Source: Nephrocerus scutellatus (lineage: Eukaryota > Arthropoda > Insecta > Diptera > Pipunculidae). From it: DNA of 64,000 bases. Numbering within the stretch: the first letter of the stretch is position 1; every line of letters begins with the position of its first letter. The notes under the pieces were generated by a model, which did not search any database, was not told where the DNA came from, and was given only the letters and a program-made list of their open reading frames with translations. Location of the stretch: assembly GCA_947095585.1 (NCBI GenBank), contig OX352762.1, positions 45,000,018-45,064,017 on the forward strand, in the 5' to 3' direction. The position numbers were made by a program, and so were the translations under genes. Of this stretch, positions 7,223 through 18,722 are shown one piece after another.

Positions 7223-10138
7223 ATGACGACTTTTGGCTATTGTACCCGGACTAAGATTGGTTTCTGGAATGTGAGGACGCTCCTTGACTCTGGGAGTGAA
7301 GGACCTCATAATGCCAGATTTCTTCAACTGGAACGTGAGTTTCTTCGATATAATTTGGACATACTGGGAGTGAGTGAAGTAAGATGGTTCGACGCGGGAG
7401 AGTACCAATCCCCAACGTGTAACACTGTGCTACTCTACTCTGGCAAACCCTCCGGCAGTACCCGTGAATCTGGAGTGGGTCTGCTGCTAACGCCAACAGC
7501 ACGTAGAGGCCTAATTTCCTGGCACCCGCATAGTGATAGGATCATATCGGCCAGATTTCGGACTAGAGTACGGCGCGTCACGATCATACAGTGCTACGCC
7601 CCAACGAATCCCTCGACTGAGGATGAAAAGGACAACTTCTACAATCAACTAAACGCTGTATTCAACGCAACGCCGAACGGAGATATCGTCATCGTGATGG
7701 GGGATTTGAATGCCAAGGTTGGCAACGACAATGAAGGACTCAAGCATGTGATTGGGCACATTGAGCACGGCCTCGGCGAACGAAATGACAATGGTGAAAG
7801 ATTTGTTGATTTCTGCAACACCAACAACCTTGTTATAGGAGGCACCATGTTTGAGCATAAGACTTGCCACAAGGTCAGCTGGGTGTCAACTGACAGGCAA
7901 TCATCATCCAACCAAATCGACCATGTGGCGATCAGCAGACGTTTTAGGAGCTGTCTGTTAGACGTCCGAAACAGACGAGGAGCCGACATGGGTATGGTAC
8001 GTGATCATCACCTTATGGTAGCTACTGTCCAGTTACGTACTGCATCAGTTCATAGAATCCGCAATATCATCCGAATGCCTAGGTATAACATCGACCGGCT
8101 AAAGATCCTCTCAGTACGCCAGCAATTAAGGGATCATTTATCGGAAGGAGTGGAAGCAATCAGCAGCTCACTGCCGACAACCATCCAGGAGCATTGGAAG
8201 GCTGTGAAAAATGTTTTCACATCTGGAGCGGAAAGTATTGTTGGTAGAAGCCAGGCAAGGCACAGCACGTGGCTTACCGAAGATACCTGGATGCGGATTG
8301 AAGAACGTAAGCTACTTAAAGCTCGTATTGTAGATATCCCAGCAGCAGCGAGGAGCGAGCTAGAGTCCATGTATCGAAGAAAAATGAGAGAAGTGCAGCG
8401 TAGTGTAAGACGTGACAAGCGTAACTATATTAACAACCTGGCCTCAGAAGCAGAGGAAGCAGCGAGCCGGTGCGATAGCAGAACCGTTTACAGAATCACC
8501 AAAGAGCTGACGGGTGGTCACCGCTCTAGCCAACATCCGGTGAAAGGCCTAGATGGTACCGTACTCGTTTCAGATGAGGATCAGCTCAAGCGATGGAAGG
8601 AGCATTTCTCTACGGTCCTTAACCGTGTATTTGCTAACGATATGAACCTAAATCAAACGGAAATGCCGGAAGTAACAATTTTCCGAATTCGCACCTCAAC
8701 TCCCAGTAAAGACGAGATCGCTACCGCGATTAACGCACTAAAGAACAACAAGTCGGTAGGACTAGATGGTATACCCGCAGAGCTTCTGCGTGCAGCTCCA
8801 ACGACATCAGCAGAGCTTTTATATCCTCTTGTAGAGAGAGCTTGGGAGGTAGAAAGTTTCCCCGAAGAGTGGAAGAAGGGAATGATTGTCAAGCTCCCTA
8901 AAAAAGGTAGTCTTATGGAGTGCGAAAACTGGAGAGGCATTTGCGTTCTCCCTGCAGTTGCAAAAGTAATAGCCAAAGTAGTACTTGAACGTATTAAGGA
9001 ACATCTGGAAGATACACTCGATGCCGAACAAGCAGGTTTCCGCACTGGATCCTCCTGTGTAGACCACATAAACACCCTGCGGATCATTATTGAACAGTGC
9101 GTTGAATTCCGGTCACCACTGCACCTGCTGTTCATCGATTTTGAGAAGGCGTTTGACAGTGTCAACAGACAGTTTATCTGGCTAGTCTTGCGCAGGAGAG
9201 GTATACCCGATAAACTAATAGCTATTATTAAAGCAACCTATGATGGCTCTAAATGTCATGTGCTGCATAGAGGAAAGCTGTCAGAGGAATTCGAGATCCT
9301 AAGTGGGGTACGACAAGGTTGCATTCTATCGCCGATACTTTTTTTGTTGGTGATTAGCGATGTAATTCACGCAGCTTTATCTACTGGAAACGGAGGAATT
9401 CGTTGGACTCTTACATCTCAACTCAAACATCTGGATTACGCTGACGACGTTTGTTTACTCTCACATAGAATTATGGAGCTGCATCAAATGACAACAAATG
9501 TGGAGAGGGAGGCAAATGTTGCGGGTTTGAAGATTAATACTGCCAAAACCAAAATCATCAACCTCGGCACTAACTCAGTTACTCATGTTAACATTGCTGG
9601 ACAGCCGGTAGAGAGAGTAGAGAGTTTCCAATATCTTGGGAGTATTGTCTCGACCGAAGGTGGAACCGAACAGGACATTGCCAACCGAATCGGCAAAGCA
9701 AAATCGGTGTTTGGAATGATGTCCATTATATGGCGAAGCAATGCGATCAGCTTAAACACCAAGCTGCGACTGTTCCGCTCAAATGTTGAATCTGTGCTGT
9801 TGTATGGGTGCAGCACTTGGAAGGTGACCGCTACTATCACAAAAAGATTACAAACATTTGTAAATAGGTGCCTACGGAACATCTTAAGGGTTTTCTGGCC
9901 TAACCGTATCTCTAACGAAAATCTTTACCAGAGAACGGGTCAGGAACCAATAGGCACAACCATCCAACGACGGAAGTGGCAGTGGATTGGTCATACACTC
10001 CGAAAAGGCGACAGTTCCATAGCAAACTACGCAATGCAATGGAACCCGTTATCTCAGGAGGGTAGAAGAACGGGTCGTCCGAGAAATACATGGCGCAGAA
10101 CAGTTGAGGAGGAGGCACGGCAATTGGGGAAGAATTGA
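7223..10138 (+). CDS. LINE endonuclease/reverse transcriptase, copy 2, C-terminus cut by nonsense
   Basis: 971 codons. The N-terminal APE-type endonuclease covers about residues 8-265: WNVRT, Glu52 in SEVRW, GDLN at 160-163, IDHV, and D261-H262-H263. The reverse transcriptase has FIDFEKAFDS at 637-646, GVRQG at 695-699 and YADD at 739-742. The C-terminal basic region includes KWQWIGH at 918-924. TGG is changed to TGA at 10136-10138, removing the last 30 residues found in copies 1 and 3; the frame otherwise continues to TAA at 10226-10228. The start at 7223 is the first ATG in frame, directly after the uORF stop. It encodes target-primed reverse transcription; activity of this shortened form is uncertain. 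Confidence 0.92.
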   Translation: MTTFGYCTRTKIGFWNVRTLLDSGSEGPHNARFLQLEREFLRYNLDILGVSEVRWFDAGEYQSPTCNTVLLYSGKPSGSTRESGVGLLLTPTARRGLISWHPHSDRIISARFRTRVRRVTIIQCYAPTNPSTEDEKDNFYNQLNAVFNATPNGDIVIVMGDLNAKVGNDNEGLKHVIGHIEHGLGERNDNGERFVDFCNTNNLVIGGTMFEHKTCHKVSWVSTDRQSSSNQIDHVAISRRFRSCLLDVRNRRGADMGMVRDHHLMVATVQLRTASVHRIRNIIRMPRYNIDRLKILSVRQQLRDHLSEGVEAISSSLPTTIQEHWKAVKNVFTSGAESIVGRSQARHSTWLTEDTWMRIEERKLLKARIVDIPAAARSELESMYRRKMREVQRSVRRDKRNYINNLASEAEEAASRCDSRTVYRITKELTGGHRSSQHPVKGLDGTVLVSDEDQLKRWKEHFSTVLNRVFANDMNLNQTEMPEVTIFRIRTSTPSKDEIATAINALKNNKSVGLDGIPAELLRAAPTTSAELLYPLVERAWEVESFPEEWKKGMIVKLPKKGSLMECENWRGICVLPAVAKVIAKVVLERIKEHLEDTLDAEQAGFRTGSSCVDHINTLRIIIEQCVEFRSPLHLLFIDFEKAFDSVNRQFIWLVLRRRGIPDKLIAIIKATYDGSKCHVLHRGKLSEEFEILSGVRQGCILSPILFLLVISDVIHAALSTGNGGIRWTLTSQLKHLDYADDVCLLSHRIMELHQMTTNVEREANVAGLKINTAKTKIINLGTNSVTHVNIAGQPVERVESFQYLGSIVSTEGGTEQDIANRIGKAKSVFGMMSIIWRSNAISLNTKLRLFRSNVESVLLYGCSTWKVTATITKRLQTFVNRCLRNILRVFWPNRISNENLYQRTGQEPIGTTIQRRKWQWIGHTLRKGDSSIANYAMQWNPLSQEGRRTGRPRNTWRRTVEEEARQLGKN

Positions 10139-11012
10139 AGAGAGCTGAAGCTCATTGCCAGGAACCGCACGCGATGGCGCGTAGGCGTAGTAGAGGCCCT
10201 AGGACCCATAAGGGGATACAGGACATAAAGAAGAAAGAAGATAACTGTGGAACGCCTTGATCATTTTTAATTAACTTGATATTAGTGTATTACTAAAATA
10301 CACTACACTGCGACACGTGTGGTGTCCTATTAAAGAATTTACATGAAAATTTTTAATTTTTATGGGTTATTTTTGTTATAAATATACTACAACCATAGAA
10401 GCAACAACCTACATGTGCTGAAAATCGATAAGTTCTAAAGCAACAAAAAATCTTTATAGTTAACAACTGTGCATGTCGGTAGCCAAAATGTTACTTTAAG
10501 CATTGATCATTTCTTTATTATTTAAATTTGCGGAATCAGACTTAGAAATGATGCTGTAGTTTTTATGTTAACACTAGTGATGTTGCAAATCTAGCAGTGT
10601 AAAAAAAAAACAAAGAATTAATTTGAACAACATTTAACTGATATACTTTTTTTAACAGAGTAGAAAAATCCAATTTTACTAGTTCGCTTTGATGACTCGG
10701 AAAAAACAGGAAGAAAATTTTACACGAGCGAGTTTTTATATATAACATGATTACAAATGTCAAACATGATTGAAAAAGTTTCGAACTCGAACAGCAATAG
10801 GAATAGGAACAGTGCGCGCCGAAAAAGGATGGCCACTATTTTTTCATTAATATTCGACTATAAAATTTTATTAATATGAAAATAGTTCGGCACAGTGTAC
10901 GTCGATAAATTATGTCTACTTGTGCGTGCAATTATTCGGAAATACCAAAATTGTTACTCAATCGGAAAAAACTGAAGGGTATACATTACCTTCGTGAAGC
11001 TCTTAAGCATCC

Positions 11013-11342
11013 ATGTGCATAAAAAGAAAGATGGCCACACCATGTAAAAAAAGTGAGACAATTTCCGGTGCCAACCCACAGTACAGTACCTGTTGGCGTC
11101 AGCAGTTGATTCGGCTTAACTCGCATTCAATCTGGACAGTCGATAGCCTTCTATCACCGGATTCGGTTAATACCAGTATTCAGGAGGGAAATATAGGAAA
11201 GAATGAGGGCTTTAATTCCCCCCAACCACCGAAAATTTTTTTTAAGGGACGTTTTTTTTGTGGTTGCGGTTTTTTTTTACTATTTTCTCTTTTCTCTTTT
11301 TTTGGTTCGGGTAGTTACCAAAAAAATTTCGAATTAATATGA
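11013..11342 (+). CDS. ORF A, unidentified protein, U2
   Basis: Same first 69 residues as U1 from MCIKRK, second ATG at 11031. The short-form deletion then replaces the C-terminus with a hydrophobic tail read from intron-like sequence, stopping at TGA just before the block B acceptor. Donor GTGAGA at 11053. Confidence 0.3.
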   Translation: MCIKRKMATPCKKSETISGANPQYSTCWRQQLIRLNSHSIWTVDSLLSPDSVNTSIQEGNIGKNEGFNSPQPPKIFFKGRFFCGCGFFLLFSLFSFFGSGSYQKNFELI

Positions 11343-12442
11343 AAATTTGTTACAGAATCTTCGTCGTCGTCAGCGCTGTCGAGGAGGAGGATTAGCAAAG
11401 GAAAAAATGTAAGTATATACTTAATTCTCACTCGTTTGGTTTTTTTGATTGTTGGTAAATTTTAAGCTCGCCGGTAATTAAAGAAGAGCCGCACCCATAC
11501 TTAATTTTTTTTATATTCTTGTTCACACTATTTAGTGGTTATAATTTAACCACCTAAATTTTGAAAAAAAAAAAACATTAAAAACTTTAATAACACCCAT
11601 ACTTATGGTTTCTAGTTCACACTTCTTGTTGGTTATAATTAAACCACCTAAATGTAGAAAAAAAACATTAAAAACTTTTATAACACCAATACTTACTTGT
11701 TATTTCTAGTTCACACTAATTGTTGGTTATAATTAAACCACCTAAATTTAGAAAAAAAAACATTAAAAACTTTTATAACGCCTGTACTTACTTTTTATTC
11801 TGGTTTACACTACTTGGTGGTTATAATTAACCCACCTATATTTAGACAAAAAAAAGAAGCATTAAAAACTTTTATAACACCCATACTTACTTTTTATTCT
11901 TGTTCACACTACTTCTTGGTTATGATTAAACCATCTATATTTAGAAAACAAAACATTAAAACATTTAATAAAACCCATACTTATTTTTTTATTATTTAAT
12001 TATTATCATTAAGCCACCTATACTTAGAAAAAAAAGGGACAAAAACTTTTATACAACCCATACTAATTTTTTTTTTCTTATTTAAGCTAGTTAATAGTTT
12101 TGATTAAACAATCTATACCGAGAATTTCCTCAATTCAACCAATTCGATATAAATAAAAAAATAAAAAAAAGAGAGAGAACATTTTTCCGATCTAAATAAC
12201 ATGTGTCTTTGCCTTTCATTGGAGAACGTTTCACGTAGGTACGTCTCGCTGGTGCCCGGATAAGACATAATGAAGTCTTAAAGCGATTCTTCCGTCGAGG
12301 GCTTCCAATATTCCTCCTGTGACTCTCAGGGCGAGCTAATGCCGATGATGAGGCATGCTTTCTCTGCTTTCTCTAGTTTCCTCTGAACCCCTACGACTTC
12401 ACCAATCCGTGCACGTATTATTTTTTTATGATTTATTTTCAG

Positions 12443-12621
12443 CTTATGGGGGGGCGCAAGATCCCACCCATTTCGGCGAGCTAATCTTGGAGCATTCGCA
12501 TGACGTGCACCCCGCACCTCTCCATTTGCTACAAATAACACCAACGTTGATGATAAACGACAACAACAACCATTTACCATTACAAAAGGGCAGCCGTAAA
12601 CTTATCATTAACCTATTTTAG
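12443..12621 (+). CDS. ORF C, unidentified protein, U2 (shortened)
   Basis: Seven-G tract after the acceptor. A TAG replaces AAG near the end (12619-12621), so the last nine residues are lost. The third frame runs from ATG 12662 to TAA 12767-12769 and on to 12910. Confidence 0.3.
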
Positions 12622-14003
12622 AAATATTTTCGAAACGTTAGATGAGGTTATAATATCCGCAATGAAAAAAGAAGGGAATTCCCCATTGACATATCAAAGA
12701 TTTGCTTATATACTTCTCGCCATATACAAAATAGCAAACGTAACATTTCAATTAAAAGATTTCTTGTAATGACAGTGTAAAATATACATATTCTGTTCTA
12801 CTGTTCATATCGACATGGTTGATGAGCCAAAATATATCAATCGATCGTCTAAAGACCGCATAGTTAGCAAACACACAGTACCATCAAACACCATACAGCA
12901 ACATCACTAATTCCGAGCCAACAGTATGAAAAATAAAAAAACAACCAATAAAAATTTTGGCTCTTAGGCAACTTCCAAAATTTTACAAAAAGCGTTGTCC
13001 ATATTATTAAACATTTGTGCATAAACTTGAAGAAAATAGGGTGCATTTTTTTAAATTTTAATGGGGCCTTCCGACACCGGGGAGAAATCACGCCGAATAC
13101 TTACAAAAAGTGTTGTCCGTCGGAGATACACTTGCGTATAAAATTGAAGAAAATTTGAAGGGTAGTTTTTACTTTCTTTTACATAGTAAAAAGAAGTATA
13201 GTAATCATGAAAATTTTCGAACTCAGGATTTTTGCAGATGTACCCATTACCGTATCTCTTGAGTCTGAAATAATAAAAAAATAAAAAAAATTCTTTGTCT
13301 GTCTGTGTCCACTCTACTATCCAGAGGGCTGAACTTATCGGGATGAAAATTCATATTTACGCTTTTTACATAAATTGTGAGAGAGCCAGATAATTTGACG
13401 GAAATCTGACAGCGGGAAGTGACAGTTTACTTAGACAGTTTTTCAAATTTTTGAAAATAACTCAAAAAGTATAGAACTTAGGAGAAATCTGTTAAGTGCA
13501 AGAGAAATTTAAACAAAAATAAATAAAAATTAAAAAAAAATAAAAAATAAATAAAAAATTCGAAAAAAATTTAATATACATTTACTGAAGATTCCGGTCC
13601 CTTCCGTAAAAGAAAGTCATGTTGTGCCCACACCTCCATTTTTTATAAAATATCTGTTGGCTTTTTTACAAAAAGTTATGTCCGTCGGAGATACACTTGC
13701 GTATAAAATTTTAAGACAATCGGCTACTTTTTTTACAAAATATTTATGGGTGCCGCCCGACTAGAGGGCCCGATTACTTCCAAATTTTTACAAGTTTTGT
13801 CAATCGGAGATACACATGCGTATAAAATTTTAAGAAAATTCGGAACATTTTGTAAAATATTTGTATGGGAGCCCCCCGACCACGAAGCCCAAGGGGACAA
13901 AATACTTTTTGTTTTGGTACAATATTTTCTTTACACGTTTGAAATTTGGTTAAAAAGGGCCTAAAAGAAGCTGAAACAAATCTAGTCCAATATTCACTGC
14001 ATA

Positions 14004-14373
14004 AACGCAGGTGTTCCCCAAGGCTCTGTTTTGTCTCCGACACTTTATTTCATTTTCATTAACGATCTCCTATTCGCTACTTCTAATCTAATCAATTCTT
14101 TCGCTAACGACAGCAATCTTAGCTTTTCATATGATCTTACGCTTTCTGCAGCCCCCCCCCTCTACATCGCAAGGGAACTTAAATAACAACGTATGTTAAA
14201 ATTCTGACCTTGACAGCAAAACAAGGTGGGGACTACGTAATAGAGTTGAATTGAGCGCTTCTAAAACCCAATGCTCTCTTCTGTCGTCCAAGCGTAATAT
14301 AAACCACCAACCTTTATCCATGAAGATGCATCTAGTGATGAGCAAACGCAACCATTTCGTTTGTCGACCCTGA
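14004..14373 (+). pseudogene. Fossil jockey/CR1-like RT fragment, U2
   Basis: Same broken palm fragment as in U1, with the catalytic motif as FANDS. It shares the U1 variant NSFANDS, where the units without a LINE read HSFANDS. Confidence 0.7.
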
Positions 14374-14643
14374 AAATACCATTCCGAATTTCATACAAAT
14401 CGGTAGAGAAATGACTTAGTTCCCAAAATGTAAAAATGTAACACAATAATGTGACCAATACTTAAAATCGCAAAACAAAATTATTTTGGATTATTATTAT
14501 TTTATTTCAAATAGCTCTTCACAAATTCACAAAACGATTACAAACAAACTTATTGAAAATGGGACAGGACAACGTTTGTCGGGTCAGCTATTATGACTAT
14601 ATTAATGGATGTATGTATTTTTGTTCTAGCATAACTGTGGAAC

Positions 14644-17600
14644 TTGGGGATCTGAATTGCGATTGATCGGGAAACTACTGACTGCTCAAAACTTGGTTTG
14701 GGCCAGTAGCGTAACAATCAAGTTCGTGATGTAGTGCTTGCTCTACCTCCTCGTGGTGGTCCCTGGGCAACTATGTGTATAAATCCTTATACATGTAGGC
14801 TAAAACTGCAAGTGCGAACGGTCTAGCGTTTCTAGTCTAGGTAACGTGGGCTAGCACCCTGCGGTACCGAAAAATACCCGCTACTGAAACTGACACAACG
14901 CCTCGGATAAGTAATGATCGAATAATGACGACTTTTGGCTATTGTACCCGGACTAAGATTGGTTTCTGGAATGTGAGGACGCTCCTTGACTCTGGGAGTG
15001 AAGGACCTCATAATGCCAGATTTCTTCAACTGGAACGTGAGTTTCTTCGATATAATTTGGACATACTGGGAGTGAGTGAAGTAAGATGGTTCGACGCGGG
15101 AGAGTACCAATCCCCAACGTGTAACACTGTGCTACTCTACTCTGGCAAACCCTCCGGCAGTACCCGTGAATCTGGAGTGGGTCTGCTGCTAACGCCAACA
15201 GCACGTAGAGGCCTAATTTCCTGGCACCCGCATAGTGATAGGATCATATCGGCCAGATTTCGGACTAGAGTACGGCGCGTCACGATCATACAGTGCTACG
15301 CCCCAACGAATCCCTCGACTGAGGATGAAAAGGACAACTTCTACAATCAACTAAACGCTGTATTCAACGCAACGCCGAACGGAGATATCGTCATCGTGAT
15401 GGGGGATTTGAATGCCAAGGTTGGCAACGACAATGAAGGACTCAAGCATGTGATTGGGCACATTGAGCACGGCCTCGGCGAACGAAATGACAATGGTGAA
15501 AGATTTGTTGATTTCTGCAACACCAACAACCTTGTTATAGGAGGCACCATGTTTGAGCATAAGACTTGCCACAAGGTCAGCTGGGTGTCAACTGACAGGC
15601 AATCATCATCCAACCAAATCGACCATGTGGCGATCAGCAGACGTTTTAGGAGCTGTCTGTTAGACGTCCGAAACAGACGAGGAGCCGACATGGGTATGGT
15701 ACGTGATCATCACCTTATGGTAGCTACTGTCCAGTTACGTACTGCATCAGTTCATAGAATCCGCAATATCATCCGAATGCCTAGGTATAACATCGACCGG
15801 CTAAAGATCCTCTCAGTACGCCAGCAATTAAGGGATCATTTATCGGAAGGAGTGGAAGCAATCAGCAGCTCACTGCCGACAACCATCCAGGAGCATTGGA
15901 AGGCTGTGAAAAATGTTTTCACATCTGGAGCGGAAAGTATTGTTGGTAGAAGCCAGGCAAGGCACAGCACGTGGCTTACCGAAGATACCTGGATGCGGAT
16001 TGAAGAACGTAAGCTACTTAAAGCTCGTATTGTAGATATCCCAGCAGCAGCGAGGAGCGAGCTAGAGTCCATGTATCGAAGAAAAATGAGAGAAGTGCAG
16101 CGTAGTGTAAGACGTGACAAGCGTAACTATATTAACAACCTGGCCTCAGAAGCAGAGGAAGCAGCGAGCCGGTGCGATAGCAGAACCGTTTACAGAATCA
16201 CCAAAGAGCTGACGGGTGGTCACCGCTCTAGCCAACATCCGGTGAAAGGCCTAGATGGTACCGTACTCGTTTCAGATGAGGATCAGCTCAAGCGATGGAA
16301 GGAGCATTTCTCTACGGTCCTTAACCGTGTATTTGCTAACGATATGAACCTAAATCAAACGGAAATGCCGGAAGTAACAATTTTCCGAATTCGCACCTCA
16401 ACTCCCAGTAAAGACGAGATCGCTACCGCGATTAACGCACTAAAGAACAACAAGTCGGTAGGACTAGATGGTATACCCGCAGAGCTTCTGCGTGCAGCTC
16501 CAACGAGATCAGCAGAGCTTTTATATCCTCTTGTAGAGAGAGCTTGGGAGGTAGAAAGTTTCCCCGAAGAGTGGAAGAAGGGAATGATTGTCAAGCTCCC
16601 TAAAAAAGGTAGTCTTATGGAGTGCGAAAACTGGAGAGGCATTTGCGTTCTCCCTGCAGTTGCAAAAGTAATAGCCAAAGTAGTACTTGAACGTATTAAG
16701 GAACATCTGGAAGATACACTCGATGCCGAACAAGCAGGTTTCCGCACTGGATCCTCCTGTGTAGACCACATAAACACCCTGCGGATCATTATTGAACAGT
16801 GCGTTGAATTCCGGTCACCACTGCACCTGCTGTTCATCGATTTTGAGAAGGCGTTTGACAGTGTCAACAGACAGTTTATCTGGCTAGTCTTGCGCAGGAG
16901 AGGTATACCCGATAAACTAATAGCTATTATTAAAGCAACCTATGATGGCTCTAAATGTCATGTGCTGCATAGAGGAAAGCTGTCAGAGGAATTCGAGATC
17001 CTAAGTGGGGTACGACAAGGTTGCATTCTATCGCCGATACTTTTTTTGTTGGTGATTAGCGATGTAATTCACGCAGCTTTATCTACTGGAAACGGAGGAA
17101 TTCGTTGGACTCTTACATCTCAACTCAAACATCTGGATTACGCTGACGACGTTTGTTTACTCTCACATAGAATTATGGAGCTGCATCAAATGACAACAAA
17201 TGTGGAGAGGGAGGCAAATGTTGCGGGTTTGAAGATTAATACTGCCAAAACCAAAATCATCAACCTCGGCACTAACTCAGTTACTCATGTTAACATTGCT
17301 GGACAGCCGGTAGAGAGAGTAGAGAGTTTCCAATATCTTGGGAGTATTGTCTCGACCGAAGGTGGAACCGAACAGGACATTGCCAACCGAATCGGCAAAG
17401 CAAAATCGGTGTTTGGAATGATGTCCATTATATGGCGAAGCAATGCGATCAGCTTAAACACCAAGCTGCGACTGTTCCGCTCAAATGTTGAATCTGTGCT
17501 GTTGTATGGGTGCAGCACTTGGAAGGTGACCGCTACTATCACAAAAAGATTACAAACATTTGTAAATAGGTGCCTACGGAACATCTTAAGGGTTTTCTGG

Positions 17601-17942
17601 CCTAACCGTATCTCTAACGAAAATCTTTACCAGAGAACGGGTCAGGAACCAATAGGCACAACCATCCAACGACGGAAGTGGCAGTGGATTGGTCATACAC
17701 TCCGAAAAGGCGACAGTTCCATAGCAAACACCGCAATGCAATGGAACCCGTTATCTCAGGAGGGTAGAAGAACGGGTCGTCCGAGAAATACATGGCGCAG
17801 AACAGTTGAGGAGGAGGCACGGCAATTGGGGAAGAATTGGAGAGAGCTGAAGCTCATTGCCAGGAACCGCACGCGATGGCGCGTAGGCGTAGTAGAGGCC
17901 CTAGGACCCATAAGGGGATACAGGACATAAAGAAGAAAGAAG
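14644..17942 (+). mobile_element. RTE-like LINE, copy 3, full length and intact (3299 bp)
   Basis: Flanked by ATAACTGTGGAAC at 14631-14643 and 17943-17955. Same length and boundaries as copy 2 and nearly identical to it, so the two probably separated by a recent duplication of the whole LINE-bearing unit. Confidence 0.93.
14925..17930 (+). CDS. LINE endonuclease/reverse transcriptase, copy 3, intact (1001 aa)
   Basis: The only uninterrupted full ORF of the family in this window. Endonuclease residues Glu52, GDLN 160-163 and D261-H262-H263 are all present. RT motifs FIDFEKAFDS 637-646, GVRQG 695-699 and YADD 739-742 are intact. The C-terminus ends GPIRGYRT at TAA 17928-17930. Differences from copy 2 include Thr to Arg in the AAPT-SAELL stretch, Tyr to Thr in the SSIAN-AMQ stretch, and Trp restored where copy 2 has the stop. 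The start is preceded by the TAATG stop-start overlap. It could still be mobile, though a variant residue may impair it; this cannot be told from sequence alone. Confidence 0.93.
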   Translation: MTTFGYCTRTKIGFWNVRTLLDSGSEGPHNARFLQLEREFLRYNLDILGVSEVRWFDAGEYQSPTCNTVLLYSGKPSGSTRESGVGLLLTPTARRGLISWHPHSDRIISARFRTRVRRVTIIQCYAPTNPSTEDEKDNFYNQLNAVFNATPNGDIVIVMGDLNAKVGNDNEGLKHVIGHIEHGLGERNDNGERFVDFCNTNNLVIGGTMFEHKTCHKVSWVSTDRQSSSNQIDHVAISRRFRSCLLDVRNRRGADMGMVRDHHLMVATVQLRTASVHRIRNIIRMPRYNIDRLKILSVRQQLRDHLSEGVEAISSSLPTTIQEHWKAVKNVFTSGAESIVGRSQARHSTWLTEDTWMRIEERKLLKARIVDIPAAARSELESMYRRKMREVQRSVRRDKRNYINNLASEAEEAASRCDSRTVYRITKELTGGHRSSQHPVKGLDGTVLVSDEDQLKRWKEHFSTVLNRVFANDMNLNQTEMPEVTIFRIRTSTPSKDEIATAINALKNNKSVGLDGIPAELLRAAPTRSAELLYPLVERAWEVESFPEEWKKGMIVKLPKKGSLMECENWRGICVLPAVAKVIAKVVLERIKEHLEDTLDAEQAGFRTGSSCVDHINTLRIIIEQCVEFRSPLHLLFIDFEKAFDSVNRQFIWLVLRRRGIPDKLIAIIKATYDGSKCHVLHRGKLSEEFEILSGVRQGCILSPILFLLVISDVIHAALSTGNGGIRWTLTSQLKHLDYADDVCLLSHRIMELHQMTTNVEREANVAGLKINTAKTKIINLGTNSVTHVNIAGQPVERVESFQYLGSIVSTEGGTEQDIANRIGKAKSVFGMMSIIWRSNAISLNTKLRLFRSNVESVLLYGCSTWKVTATITKRLQTFVNRCLRNILRVFWPNRISNENLYQRTGQEPIGTTIQRRKWQWIGHTLRKGDSSIANTAMQWNPLSQEGRRTGRPRNTWRRTVEEEARQLGKNWRELKLIARNRTRWRVGVVEALGPIRGYRT

Positions 17943-18722
17943 ATAACTGTGGAACGCCTTGATCATTTTTAATTAACTTGATATTAGTGTATTACTAAAA
18001 TACACTACACTGCGACACGTGTGGTGTCCTATTAGAGAATTTACATGAAAATTTTTAATTTTTATGGGTTATTTTTGTTATAAATATACTACAACCATAG
18101 AAGCAACAACCTACATGTGCTGAAAATCGATAAGTTCTAAAGCAACAAAAAATCTTTATAGTTAACAACTGTGCATGTCGGTAGCCAAAATGTTACTTTA
18201 AGCATTGATCATTTCTTTATTATTTAAATTTGCGGAATCAGACTTAGAAATGATGCTGTAGTTTTTATGTTAACACTAGTGATGTTGCAAATCTAGCAGT
18301 GTAAAAAAAAAACAAAGAATTAATTTGAACAACATTTAACTGATATACTTTTTTTAACAGAGTAGAAAAATCCAATTTTACTAGTTCGCTTTGATGACTC
18401 GGAAAAAACTGGAAGAAAATTTTACACGAGCGAGTTTTTATATATAACATGATTACAAATGTCAAACATGATTGAAAAAGTTTCGAACTCGAACAGCAAT
18501 AGGAATAGGAACAGTGCGCGCCGAAAAAGGATGGCCACTATTTTTTTTGTATCATCATTAAATTCGACTATAAAATTTTTTTAATATGAAAATAGTTCGG
18601 CACAGTGTACGTCGATAAATTATGTCCACTTGTGCGTGCAATTATTCGGAAATACCAAATTTGTTACTCAATCGGAAAAAACCGAATGGTGTAAATTACC
18701 TTCGTGAAGCTCTTAAGCATCC

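Larger units (their letters stand above)
6942..10240 (+). mobile_element. RTE-like LINE, copy 2, full length (3299 bp)
   Basis: Complete non-LTR element flanked by a 13-bp duplication. It has a 281-bp 5' leader, a single ORF, almost no 3' UTR and a short GAAGAAA tail. The single EN-RT ORF with a very short 3' end and simple-repeat tail resembles the RTE group; clade assignment is inferred from recollection of the family, not computed. Confidence 0.92.
10241..14630 (+). repeat. Array unit U2
   Basis: 4390 bp. TATA 10859 and CACAGT A at 10894; block B 11356-11408 (53 nt, GTAAGT); first hairpin from 12261; ORF C acceptor ends at 12442. It has the short form after ORF A (about 190 bp lost between GAGA repeats), like U3 and U10. 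Minisatellite about 11491-12075. Contains the AT-rich block with TGTCTGTCTG near 13290. Confidence 0.92.
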
